From the NCBI RefSeq assembly GCF_024267675.1, contig NZ_JALDYX010000040.1, forward strand, positions 1 to 36,376: a stretch of DNA of 36,376 nucleotides. The letters run 5' to 3'. The translations under genes and the position numbers were made by a program. The notes under the pieces were generated by a model that was not told where the DNA came from, searched no databases, and saw only the letters and a list, made by a program, of their open reading frames with translations. The stretch is from Marinobacterium sedimentorum (GTDB lineage: Bacteria > Pseudomonadota > Gammaproteobacteria > Pseudomonadales > Balneatricaceae). The stretch's first letter is position 1. Every line of letters begins with the position of its first letter. Below are positions 1 through 7,189 of this stretch, piece by piece.

Positions 1-30
1 GCTTCGCAGCGGGGCGCAGCTCCTACGAGC
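1..30 (-). repeat. REP-like element (partial, window edge)
   Basis: Read on the minus strand this stretch contains GCTCGTAGGAGCTGCGCC and ends in GCTGCGAAGC. That matches the GTAGGAG...GCGAA pattern of the other REP-like sequences in the window (near 184-211 and 36269-36334). It is cut by the window edge, so its full extent and any partner copy cannot be seen. Confidence 0.45.
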
Positions 31-90
31 ACCAAGGCAGCTGCAGGTCGCCCGCCTGTCGGCTTTTTAAATTTTGCACCTTGCACCTTG

Positions 91-166
91 CCGCGGCTCC
101 CAACAAGCCCACCGCTGCGCGCTGGTTGTCGGAATTCGCTGCGCTCATTGCCAATCTACCAAAGCC
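91..166. repeat. Direct repeat copy 1 (~76 bp)
   Basis: This segment is repeated almost exactly 150 bp downstream, at 241-316. Both copies share CAACAAGCCCA, then CGCTGCGCGCTGGTTGTC, then GGAATTCGCTGCGCTCATTG, with only a few substitutions. Weaker similarity (ACCAAAGC) continues past the 3' end. No gene is supported here. The small open frames crossing it owe their similarity to each other to the DNA repeat. It is probably a dispersed non-coding repeat downstream of the sensor-kinase operon. Confidence 0.7.
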
Positions 167-183
167 ACTTTGGGGCCAGGGAC

Positions 184-211
184 ACCGTAGGAGGCGCGTC
201 CCGCGACGAAT
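184..211 (+). repeat. REP-like element between the two direct repeats
   Basis: The sequence ACCGTAGGAGGCGCGTCCCG is followed by CGACGAATG, which resembles the REP-like units at both window ends (GTAGGAG, a GC-rich palindromic core, then GCGA-A). It sits between the two copies of the ~76-bp direct repeat, so 1-387 looks like a landing area for short palindromic repeats after the 3' end of an operon. Confidence 0.45.
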
Positions 212-240
212 GCTTGGTGTCCCGGAGAACCTTGTCCCTG

Positions 241-316
241 CCGCTGCTCCCAACAAGCCCATCGCTGCGCGCTGGTTGTCGGAATTCGCTGCGCTCATTG
301 CCAACCGACCAAAGCA
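241..316. repeat. Direct repeat copy 2 (~76 bp)
   Basis: Second copy of the repeat at 91-166, in the same orientation and exactly 150 bp later. Differences include CCGCTGCTCC against CCGCGGCTCC at the start and AACCGACC against AATCTACC at the end. The first copy is followed by the REP-like unit and this one by unrelated sequence, so a 150-bp unit may have been duplicated and then diverged. Confidence 0.7.
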
Positions 317-352
317 TCCATTGCCCCGCACCGACTGAAACCCAGTGACTGA

Positions 353-376
353 GAGGCTGCTAGAGCGGTTTAAGGC
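353..376 (+). repeat. Short repeat, inverted partner of 5945-5978
   Basis: GAGGCTGCTAGAGCGGTTTA lies just past the 3' end of the sensor-kinase gene. The reverse complement of 5945-5978 reads GGCAGGCTGCTAGACTCATA and then CAGCGGTTTTAAAGC, the same sequence apart from an 8-base insertion. The two copies therefore bracket the whole signalling operon in opposite orientations. It may be a shared repeat end or a terminator-linked repeat; its function is unknown. Confidence 0.45.
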
Positions 377-387
377 GGGGCCTGCAT

Positions 388-3168
388 TTAAGTCGCGGTA
401 AGCCACTTGTTGTCGTTATTCTCCTCCGGCGCCCGGGGCAGCTCGATCACGAATCGGGCGCCACCGAGTGTGCTGCCCGGCTCTATCCACAGTCGCCCGC
501 CCAGGTGGGCGATAATGCCACGGCTGATAGGCAGTCCCAGCCCCGTGCCACGGGGGCGGCCGCTGGCATCCTGGCTATTGTGTTCCAGCTGGTGAAATTT
601 CTCGAATACCCGCTCGCGTTCCGACTCGACAATACCCTCGCCGTTATCCTCCACCGACAGGCGCCAGTGATGCTTGAATGGCTCCAGGCAGAGCCGCGCC
701 TGGCCCGCCTCAGGGGCGGCGAACTTGCTGGCGTTATCCAGCAGGTTGATGATGACCTGCTGCAGCCGGTCGGGATCGGCTATGACAGCTGCGCTGTCCT
801 CGGGCAGCTCCAGTTCCAGCTTCAGACCGCGCTCGCTGCACAGGTGGCTGACGGCCTCGGCCGACTGGCGCGCCAGGCGGGTGAGATCCAGCCGCTGGGG
901 TTTTAGCGTCATGCGGCCGGATTCGAGGCGTGCCAGATCGAGAATTTCCTCGATCAGGCGTGATAACCGCTCGCTTTCGCGCACCACTATGGATAGAAAA
1001 TGACTGCGCTTGTCGCTGTCCATGTCCGGCGTATCGCGCAGGATTTCGGCGAAGGCCCGGATCGAGGTCAGGGGCGTGCGCAGTTCATGACTCACCATGG
1101 CGACGAACTCGTCTTTGAGCCTGTCCAGCTCGCGCAGTTGCTCGTTGGCGTGGCGCAGCTGTTCGCCAATGGCCACCAGTTCGCTGGATTTCTGCTCCAG
1201 CCGGCGATTGTACTCCAGTGCCTGGGATGTGGTGTCCAGCAGGCTGAGCACGGCTTCCAGGTCCAGTGCTTCGCCGCGCACCACCGAGTTGATCAAAATG
1301 CGCGCAGAAGCCCCCCCCAGGGCGCCTGCCAGGGCGTGTTCGGCCTGGCTGATCAGCTGTGGTGATGCCGGCGTGGGGTCGTGCGTCGGGGCGCTGGCCG
1401 ACATATCTGCCGGGCCCGGTGCGCTTTGCAGCACACGCGCCGTTGCGCCGGCGCCCAGGTAGCGGTGCAGCAGTCGGCGCAGCTCGCCGCGGCTGGTCTG
1501 TCCCAGCCAGAGCGGGGTCTGAATCAGGCTGTCGTGCAGCGCGCCGGTAAAGAGTGCGGCCTGGGTCTGTTCCAGCCGGCTCTGGCGGCAGAACAGCGAT
1601 ACCAGTACCAGCAGGCCGATGTTCACCAGCAGACTCCAGAAAAGCCCGTGGCTGTAGATATCCCAGCCGTCGAGGCCGAACAGGGCATAGGGCTGCAGCC
1701 AGTGAATGCCCCAGGGGCCGTCGCTCAGCAGCCTGGCATCGAGCCAGCCGGACTGCGCAAAGCCCGGCAGCAGCAGGGTGTGCAGCCAGACGACAAAGCC
1801 CCCGACCATGCCGGCGGCGGCGCCCAGGCGTGCCGCACCGCGCCAGTAGAGCCCGATCAGCAGCGCAGGCGCGAACTGGGCCGCGGCGGTGAAGGACACC
1901 AGACCGATGGTCACCAGGCTGTAGGATTCGCCAATCAGGGCGTGGTAGAGGTAGCCCAGCAGCAGAATCAGCACTATGGCGATGCGCCTGATGCCCAGCA
2001 GAGCGCCGCTGAAATCCTGGTAGTTTTCGAGATGCTGACGGCGCAGGCGCAGCAGCAGCGGCATGATCAGGTGGTTGCTGACCATGGTCGAGAGCGCGAT
2101 GGTCTCGACAATCATCATGCCGGTGGCGGCAGAAAGACCGCCGATAAAGGCCAGTGCCGGCAGCCAGCTTGAGCCGCCGACAAGCCCGACCGTGAGCACG
2201 TAACTGTCCGGGGTCTGGGCGCTGTCGCCCAGCAGGGTGCCGGCCAGGGCAATCGGCAGCACGAACAGATTGATGGCCAGCAGATAGAGCGGAAACAGCC
2301 AGCTGGCGCGCCTGATATGGCGCTCATCCACATTTTCCACCACCAGCACCTGGAACTGGCGCGGCAGCGTTAAAAAGGCCAGCGCTGCCAGCACCAGGGT
2401 GCTGACCCAGCCAATGCTGCCGCCTGGAACCGCATCCAGCCCGAAATTATCCGCCAGCCCCGGCACCTGGGCGGCGCGGCGCAGCATATCGCCGGGGCCG
2501 TCGAACAGCCAGAACACCACGCAGAAACCGACGACACAGAAGGCCAGCAGCTTGACCAGGGACTCGAAGGCAATGGCGGCCACCATGCCCTCGTGGCGCT
2601 CGCTGGCGTCCAGCTGGCGGGTGCCAAACAGGATAATGAACACCGACAGCACCAGCGCGACCCAGAGCGACTTGTCGGTCCAGAAGGGCGCTTCGGCCAG
2701 GTGCAGCACCGGCGAGGCGGGAAACTGCGTCAGCACCGCGTAGCTGTAGGTAATGGCTTTAAGCTGCAGGGCTATGTAGGGCATGATGCCGATCACGGCG
2801 ATCAGCGTGACCAGGGCACCGAGCCAGCCGCTCTTGCCGTAGCGGGCGCTGATAAAGTCGGCAATGGAGGTAATGCGCTGGGCGCGGGCAATGCGCACCA
2901 TGCGCCGGATCAGCAGCCAGCCCAGCAGCATCACCAGGGTCGGCCCCAGATAGATGGTGAGAAAGGCCGGCCCGTAGTGGGCGGCGCGCCCGACACTGCC
3001 GTAGAAGGTCCAGGCGCTGCAGTACACGGCGATCGACAGCGTATACACCAGCGGTGAACCTATCACCGAGCGCCCGGCCCCGGCGCGGCGGTCTGCCCAG
3101 GCGGCAATCACGAACAGCAGCCCCAGATAGCCAAAGGCCACGAACAGCAGTACCCATTCGAAATTCAT
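388..3168 (-). CDS. Na+/solute symporter-histidine kinase hybrid (CrbS/MxtR-like)
   Basis: A 926-residue membrane sensor kinase. The first ~550 residues are a multi-pass sodium:solute symporter (SSS/PutP-like) domain with about a dozen hydrophobic segments. Then come a linker, a coiled stretch (EQLRHANEQLRELDRLKDEF) and a full kinase core. The H-box is MVSHELRTPL with the phospho-acceptor at about His694, the N-box NLLDN lies at about 808-812, and the G-boxes are EDNGEGI (~840) and GTGLGLPI (~874). Proteins of this design (CbrA, CrbS/MxtR) link sensing or transport of a small metabolite such as acetate or histidine to transcription. Unlike many CrbS proteins it has no C-terminal receiver. It is last in the operon, 90 bp after a small membrane protein. 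The receiver-only regulator at the operon start is the natural partner; the ligand is not shown by the sequence. Confidence 0.88.
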   Translation of the reverse strand: MNFEWVLLFVAFGYLGLLFVIAAWADRRAGAGRSVIGSPLVYTLSIAVYCSAWTFYGSVGRAAHYGPAFLTIYLGPTLVMLLGWLLIRRMVRIARAQRITSIADFISARYGKSGWLGALVTLIAVIGIMPYIALQLKAITYSYAVLTQFPASPVLHLAEAPFWTDKSLWVALVLSVFIILFGTRQLDASERHEGMVAAIAFESLVKLLAFCVVGFCVVFWLFDGPGDMLRRAAQVPGLADNFGLDAVPGGSIGWVSTLVLAALAFLTLPRQFQVLVVENVDERHIRRASWLFPLYLLAINLFVLPIALAGTLLGDSAQTPDSYVLTVGLVGGSSWLPALAFIGGLSAATGMMIVETIALSTMVSNHLIMPLLLRLRRQHLENYQDFSGALLGIRRIAIVLILLLGYLYHALIGESYSLVTIGLVSFTAAAQFAPALLIGLYWRGAARLGAAAGMVGGFVVWLHTLLLPGFAQSGWLDARLLSDGPWGIHWLQPYALFGLDGWDIYSHGLFWSLLVNIGLLVLVSLFCRQSRLEQTQAALFTGALHDSLIQTPLWLGQTSRGELRRLLHRYLGAGATARVLQSAPGPADMSASAPTHDPTPASPQLISQAEHALAGALGGASARILINSVVRGEALDLEAVLSLLDTTSQALEYNRRLEQKSSELVAIGEQLRHANEQLRELDRLKDEFVAMVSHELRTPLTSIRAFAEILRDTPDMDSDKRSHFLSIVVRESERLSRLIEEILDLARLESGRMTLKPQRLDLTRLARQSAEAVSHLCSERGLKLELELPEDSAAVIADPDRLQQVIINLLDNASKFAAPEAGQARLCLEPFKHHWRLSVEDNGEGIVESERERVFEKFHQLEHNSQDASGRPRGTGLGLPISRGIIAHLGGRLWIEPGSTLGGARFVIELPRAPEENNDNKWLTAT

Positions 3169-3258
3169 GGGCGGGCTCCGCTGCTGCTGTCGATGCCGTT
3201 GCGTGCCAGGTGCTGGAGTGCGCTGCCAGTGCGCCAGCCGATCAAAAGCGGCGCCTGT

Positions 3259-3459
3259 TTAATCGTCATCGTCGAGCTCCAGCGTCAGGGCCGCGAGCAG
3301 GATAATGAACGCCCAGGCTCCGAACAGATACAGCGCCAGCCACGACAGGCCGTTATCGCCGGAGTGATCAAACAGCCCCAGCAGTGGTGGCGTAAACAGC
3401 AGTGCGGCCAGCAGTGTGATGGCAATCAGGCGCGGTCGCAGGGGAGACGGGGGCATCAT
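3259..3459 (-). CDS. Small two-helix membrane protein, probable partner of the symporter-kinase
   Basis: A 66-residue protein with two hydrophobic stretches (about residues 9-28 and 37-60) and an acidic tail ending ELDDDD. Its start codon overlaps the stop of the upstream exonuclease gene by 4 bp (ATGA), which implies translational coupling, and the symporter-kinase follows. The pattern PLLGLF...LALYLFGAWAFII resembles small membrane subunits often encoded next to SSS-family transporters. I infer, but cannot prove, that it assists folding or function of the SSS domain. No catalytic motif is visible. Confidence 0.7.
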   Translation of the reverse strand: MMPPSPLRPRLIAITLLAALLFTPPLLGLFDHSGDNGLSWLALYLFGAWAFIILLAALTLELDDDD

Positions 3460-5495
3460 GGAGCCGGGCGCCGGTATTGGCCGCTGGCCTGGAACTGCAG
3501 CGCCTGTTCAAGGTTGTGCACGCCGCGCGCCTGCAAGCGTGGCAGCAGCTGCAACAGCAACTCGGCGGTTACCCGGGCATCACCCAGTGCCGAGTGGCGC
3601 GTACCGGGGGCAAAACTGAGCTGAAAGCGCTCGGCCAGGGCATCCAGACTGTGGCCCTCCATGGTCGGGTCCAGGGCGCGGGACAACAGCAGCGTATCCA
3701 GCACCGGCATCTCAAAGCTGACACCGGCGGTCTGTGCATGCTGGTTGATGGCCAGCAGATCGAAGGCCGCATTATGGGCCACCAGAACGGCGTGGCCGAC
3801 GAAGTCGCGAAACTGCGGCAGCACCACGGCGGCGGGCGGCGCATCGGCCACGTCGCCGTCGCTGAGGCCGTGGATCCGTGTGCTCTGCGGCGGTATCGGG
3901 CGGCCTGGGTTGATGAGCTGATCGTAGGCCTCCTGCGCCAGCAGCCGGCCATTGATAATGCGACAGGCGCCTATGCTCACCAGGGTATCGCCCTGGCGCA
4001 GTTCCAGCCCGGTGGTTTCGGTATCGAACACCACTATTTCCAGTTGCCCCAGCGCCCGGGCGCCCAGCTCTGCGTCCGGCGCCGGCAGGTCGGCAATGCT
4101 GAAATCGTGAAATTCAGGCCGCGTCTGGCGCGCATCCGGCGGTGCTCCGACCCGCTCCAGTGCGGGCAGTGGCAACCGCAGCCGGGCGTGCAGGCCATCC
4201 TCGTCGGCCAGGGACCAGCAGTCGCTGTCGTGGCGGCGCAGTACATCCAGCAGGCTGGGAAAGGCGCCGGCATTGGTCAGCGGCTGTTGCAGCCAGTGTG
4301 CGATACGACCCTGATCGATCGGCTCTCCGGGCCAGATGAGATCCAGATAGACACGCTGATTGCCCAGGCGCAGCTCGGCCTCGAAGCGGCGTTCGCCGGT
4401 GGCCTCATGCAGCTGATTCAACAGGCGACAGAGCAGTTCAAGCAGTGCGGGCCCATCAGCCCTTAGCCAGGCGGGAATGCCGATGGCCAGGAGTTCAAGC
4501 TGCTGGCGCTGCAGGCGCTCGCTCAGCGCGCTCCAAAGGTCGTTGGACCAGGTATCCTGCAGCAGGCCCGGATCCTGTTGCAGGCTGTCGAAGTGCCGGG
4601 CCAGTTGGTCTACCAGTGTGCCCAGGGCCTGGCTTTCCTCGTGCACAATGGCTTCGAGCCGGTTTTGAAGGTCGGGGGCGGCCTGGCCACTGGCCAGCAC
4701 TTCGCTGCTACTCACAAGGCTGGCGCTGCGCCGTCGCAGATCTGGCAGCAGACGCGCCAGCGGGGCATACCAGCGCTGATCCGCCGCCTGCAGCGCGGTG
4801 CTGTCCTGCAGTGTGATCAGTGCCTCACCCTGGTTGGCGGCGACGCGGCGCAGATCGCAGCGCAGCCAGTGTTCCCCCCAGGGCAGCAGCAGCTGACGCA
4901 CGCGGCCGTCGCGGGGCAGGTCCTGCAGGGCATCCTGCAGGCCGGGCAGTGGCAGCAGCTCGGACAGGCGGCGGCCAAGGCCCAGGGCGGGTGTGTTGGC
5001 AAAGAGTTGCTCCGCCGCCGGGTTAAACAGCAGCAGGCGCTGGTGCTGATCGCACAATAGCAGCGGGGTGTGCAGCACCTGCAGTACGGCTTCCAGTTCG
5101 TGGCGTATCTGCTGGGCCTTGCCGGCCCCCCTCTCAGCGGCGCTGTGTAGCGCCAGACGGTCTTCGCGCCAGCCGTCGCGCAGGCGCTTGAAGTCCGCTG
5201 TCAGCGGGCGCAGCCAGCCTTCGGGGGCAAAGTCATGGGTGGCATCCGGATTCGCGGCTAGCCGGGCCAGCTGTACCTGCAGATGGCGCAGTGGCGCCAG
5301 CAGACGGTGCTGCAGTGCCGCGCCTAGCAGCAATATCAGTGTCCCTGGCAGCAGTGCCAGCAGCCAGAGCCCGGCGCGTAGAATCCCCGCCGGTTGCAGC
5401 GTGCTGTCGAGCCAGACGCCTAGAAAGATACCGCTGAACAGGGCGCCGCCACTGAGCAGAAGCCAGCGACCCAGAAGGGACTGGAATGAAGGCAC
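3456..5495 (-). CDS. Membrane pseudokinase fused to a DEDDh 3'-5' exonuclease domain
   Basis: A 679-residue fusion. Two N-terminal hydrophobic segments (about 10-30 and 36-60) are followed by a HAMP-like linker and a PAS-like region (about 128-230). Next comes a region with the outline of a histidine kinase but without its key residues: LLPDLRRRSASLVSSSEVL stands where the H-box would be, and no DxGxG G-box is seen. The C-terminal ~190 residues are a DnaQ/PolC-type exonuclease with the complete set FDTETTG (Asp491, Glu493), AHNAAFD (Asp579) and HSALGD (His634, Asp639), so the nuclease is probably active. The start is GTG, one base after the stop of the response-regulator gene. The neighbours place it in a signalling operon rather than in replication; its nucleic-acid substrate is unknown. 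Confidence 0.82.
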   Translation of the reverse strand: MPSFQSLLGRWLLLSGGALFSGIFLGVWLDSTLQPAGILRAGLWLLALLPGTLILLLGAALQHRLLAPLRHLQVQLARLAANPDATHDFAPEGWLRPLTADFKRLRDGWREDRLALHSAAERGAGKAQQIRHELEAVLQVLHTPLLLCDQHQRLLLFNPAAEQLFANTPALGLGRRLSELLPLPGLQDALQDLPRDGRVRQLLLPWGEHWLRCDLRRVAANQGEALITLQDSTALQAADQRWYAPLARLLPDLRRRSASLVSSSEVLASGQAAPDLQNRLEAIVHEESQALGTLVDQLARHFDSLQQDPGLLQDTWSNDLWSALSERLQRQQLELLAIGIPAWLRADGPALLELLCRLLNQLHEATGERRFEAELRLGNQRVYLDLIWPGEPIDQGRIAHWLQQPLTNAGAFPSLLDVLRRHDSDCWSLADEDGLHARLRLPLPALERVGAPPDARQTRPEFHDFSIADLPAPDAELGARALGQLEIVVFDTETTGLELRQGDTLVSIGACRIINGRLLAQEAYDQLINPGRPIPPQSTRIHGLSDGDVADAPPAAVVLPQFRDFVGHAVLVAHNAAFDLLAINQHAQTAGVSFEMPVLDTLLLSRALDPTMEGHSLDALAERFQLSFAPGTRHSALGDARVTAELLLQLLPRLQARGVHNLEQALQFQASGQYRRPAP

Positions 5496-5496
5496 T

Positions 5497-5868
5497 TCAA
5501 TCGCCGTCCGTCAGCAGCGCCTGAACCTTTTCCACCAGCAGTCGGGTTGAAAAGGGCTTGGTGACATAGTCGTCGGCACCCAGTGCCAGGCCTTTTTCCC
5601 GCTCCACTTCACGGCCGTGGGCGGTCAGCATGATAATCGGCAGGCGGGCATGCTCGGGCTGGGCTCGCAACCGTTCGAGCACTTCGAAGCCGCTGAGCCC
5701 CGGCAGGCTGATATCCAGCAGAATCAGGTCGGGCCTTTGCTCGGCAACCCGCTGCAGCGCCGTTTCACCGTCATTCGCGGTGATTACCTCAAAGCCGGCC
5801 TGCTGCATCAGAAATTCCAGCGACAGTACTATGTTGGGTTCGTCATCGACCACCAGAACAAGGGTCAT
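5497..5868 (-). CDS. Receiver-only response regulator (CheY-like)
   Basis: A 123-residue protein that is a single receiver domain. It has the acidic pocket VVDDE (Asp8, Asp9), the phospho-acceptor Asp52 in LILLDISLPG, Thr82 in IIMLTAH and Lys104 in VTKPF. No DNA-binding or enzymatic output domain follows, so it should act through protein-protein contact or as a phosphate relay. It is first in the operon, with a good ribosome site (GGAGGCG) ahead of ATG. The next gene starts one base after its stop. The symporter-kinase at the operon end is the likely phosphodonor. Confidence 0.9.
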   Translation of the reverse strand: MTLVLVVDDEPNIVLSLEFLMQQAGFEVITANDGETALQRVAEQRPDLILLDISLPGLSGFEVLERLRAQPEHARLPIIMLTAHGREVEREKGLALGADDYVTKPFSTRLLVEKVQALLTDGD

Positions 5869-5944
5869 AAGCGCCTCCTGTTTGCGCAGCCAACAGCCTG
5901 CAGGACCTGAATTGGGTTCAGGACTGGCAAGGACCGGCAGGCTT

Positions 5945-5978
5945 TAAAACCGCTGTATGAGTCTAGCAGCCTGCCGGA
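5945..5978 (-). repeat. Short repeat, inverted partner of 353-376
   Basis: On the minus strand this reads GGCAGGCTGCTAGACTCATA and then CAGCGGTTTTAAAGC, matching 353-376 apart from an 8-base insertion. It overlaps the left end of the structured element at 5965-6206, so part of the shared sequence may simply be that element's terminal repeat. Confidence 0.4.
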
Positions 5979-6206
5979 CTTACCACTGATCTACTGCGGA
6001 AAATCCGATTCTCTCCGCTAAAGAAGAGTCATTTTTCGAGCTCTTTTTTACTCGTCGCAGGCTCCTCGGTCTGCGACCCCGCTAAAGCGGTTCTTTCCAC
6101 TTCGTTTCAAGTGTTAAATAGAACCACTATTTGCCTCAAAAGAGCTCAAAAACTAACTCAAATCGGTCTTTCCCTCGCTACGATCGGCCAAGCCCGCCAG
6201 GCTGCT
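5965..6206. repeat. MITE-like structured element with nested inverted repeats (242 bp)
   Basis: A non-coding segment built of concentric palindromes. The outer ends AGCAGCCTGCCGGACTT (5965-5981) and AAGCCCGCCAGGCTGCT (6190-6206) pair at 15 of 17 positions. Inside them CCGATT (6005-6010) pairs with AATCGG (6161-6166), and GAGCTCTTTT (6038-6047) pairs perfectly with AAAAGAGCTC (6138-6147). At the centre are two tight hairpins: GTCGCAG/CTGCGAC (6054-6060 with 6071-6077) and CCGCT-AA-AGCGG (6079-6090). The whole segment could fold into one long imperfect stem. This fits a miniature inverted-repeat element or a structured RNA. I see no transposase and no clear target duplication. Confidence 0.6.
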
Positions 6207-6207
6207 T

Positions 6208-6250
6208 AGCAGCCCGGCGGATTTCACATTGATTTGCGGCGGATATTCGT
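6208..6250 (+). repeat. Degenerate partial copy of the left end of the 5965-6206 element
   Basis: TAGCAGCCCGGCGGATTTCA followed by CATTGATTTGCGGCGGA parallels TAGCAGCCTGCCGGACTTAC followed by CACTGATCTACTGCGGA at 5964-6000, in direct orientation. Its first bases also pair with the right end of the element (CCGCCAGGCTGC / GCAGCCCGGCGG, one mismatch). This suggests either a second truncated insertion or an end duplication. Confidence 0.45.
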
Positions 6251-6424
6251 TAATAGCGGGTAAATAAGCGCAGCCGTCTCCCCTTTGGCTGAAGTGGTTC
6301 GGTTTGAATGTAGGTTGATTGGATGGACCTAACCCAAGAATGCATCATCGGTTGATGGGTTTCGCTTCGCTGCACCGCATCCAACCCGGTGAAAGTGGCT
6401 CGGTAGGGGCGGTAGATCAGACAT

Positions 6425-6458
6425 GAAAAAGGGCGCTGCCGGTGGCAGCGCCCTTTTT
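6425..6458 (-). terminator. Bidirectional intrinsic terminator after livF
   Basis: A perfect 10-bp stem GGGCGCTGCC / GGCAGCGCCC (6431-6440 with 6444-6453) has a 3-nt loop, A-run on the left (6426-6430) and T-run on the right (6454-6458). On the minus strand it is a classic rho-independent terminator about 30 bp after the livF stop. The symmetric flanks allow it to work in the other direction too. Confidence 0.9.
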
Positions 6459-6486
6459 ATGGCGGCAATTGCTTTCCTCTGGTGGA

Positions 6487-7188
6487 TCAGCCGCCCAGAT
6501 AGGCCTTGCGCACGTTTTCGTCGTCGAGCAGATCAGCGCCGCTGCCGCTGAGAACAACGCGGCCATTCTCCAGCACATAGCCACGGTCGGCGATTTTAAG
6601 CGCCTGGTTGGCATTCTGTTCCACCAGAAAGATGGTCACGCCATCATCACGCAGCTTCTGGATGATCTGGAAGATCTGCTGAATGATGATGGGCGCAAGG
6701 CCGAGCGAAGGCTCGTCGAGCAGTATCATGCGCGGCTTGCTCATCATGGCGCGGCCAATGGCCAGCATCTGCTGCTCGCCGCCGGACATGGTGCCGGCGC
6801 GCTGGGCAAAACGCTCGCGCAGGCGCGGGAAAAGCAGCAGCACCTCTTCCAGGGTTTCCTCGTACTCGGCCTTGGTGCGGAAGTAGGCGCCCATGTGCAG
6901 GTTTTCCTGCACCGTGAGACGGGAAAAAACCCGCCGCCCCTCAGGCACTATGGCCAGGCCCTGACGCATGATCTGTGCGGTGGGCAGGCCGCTGATGGGT
7001 TTGCCATCGAACAGAATCTCGCCGCTGGTGGCCTGGGGATCGCCACAGATGGTCATCATCAGGGTGGTTTTGCCGGCACCGTTGGCGCCGATCAGGGTGA
7101 CGATTTCGCCCGGTTTGACCTCGACGGAGACATCATGCAGCGCCTGTATGGGCCCGTAGTGGGTGTTTACATTGTTGATTTGCAGCAT
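6487..7188 (-). CDS. livF: Branched-chain amino-acid ABC transporter ATPase LivF
   Basis: A 233-residue ATP-binding subunit that powers uptake of leucine, isoleucine, valine or related compounds on the cytoplasmic face of the membrane. Walker A is GANGAGKTT (residues 34-42), the ABC signature MSGGEQQ (134-140) and Walker B MILLDEP (154-160). I chose the start at 7188, which gives the typical LivF beginning MLQINNVNTHYG. An in-frame start 90 bp upstream would run into livG and add a non-homologous tail. The chosen ATG lies one base after the livG stop, and GGAGAGGAA within the livG end serves as its ribosome site. It is last in the livKHMGF operon and is followed by a strong terminator. Confidence 0.95.
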   Translation of the reverse strand: MLQINNVNTHYGPIQALHDVSVEVKPGEIVTLIGANGAGKTTLMMTICGDPQATSGEILFDGKPISGLPTAQIMRQGLAIVPEGRRVFSRLTVQENLHMGAYFRTKAEYEETLEEVLLLFPRLRERFAQRAGTMSGGEQQMLAIGRAMMSKPRMILLDEPSLGLAPIIIQQIFQIIQKLRDDGVTIFLVEQNANQALKIADRGYVLENGRVVLSGSGADLLDDENVRKAYLGG

Positions 7189-7189
7189 G

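Noticed and set aside
23..406. A 127-codon minus-strand frame with an internal protein repeat
   Set aside because: The repeated peptide comes from the 76-bp DNA direct repeats, and the frame crosses REP-like sequence without a start signal.
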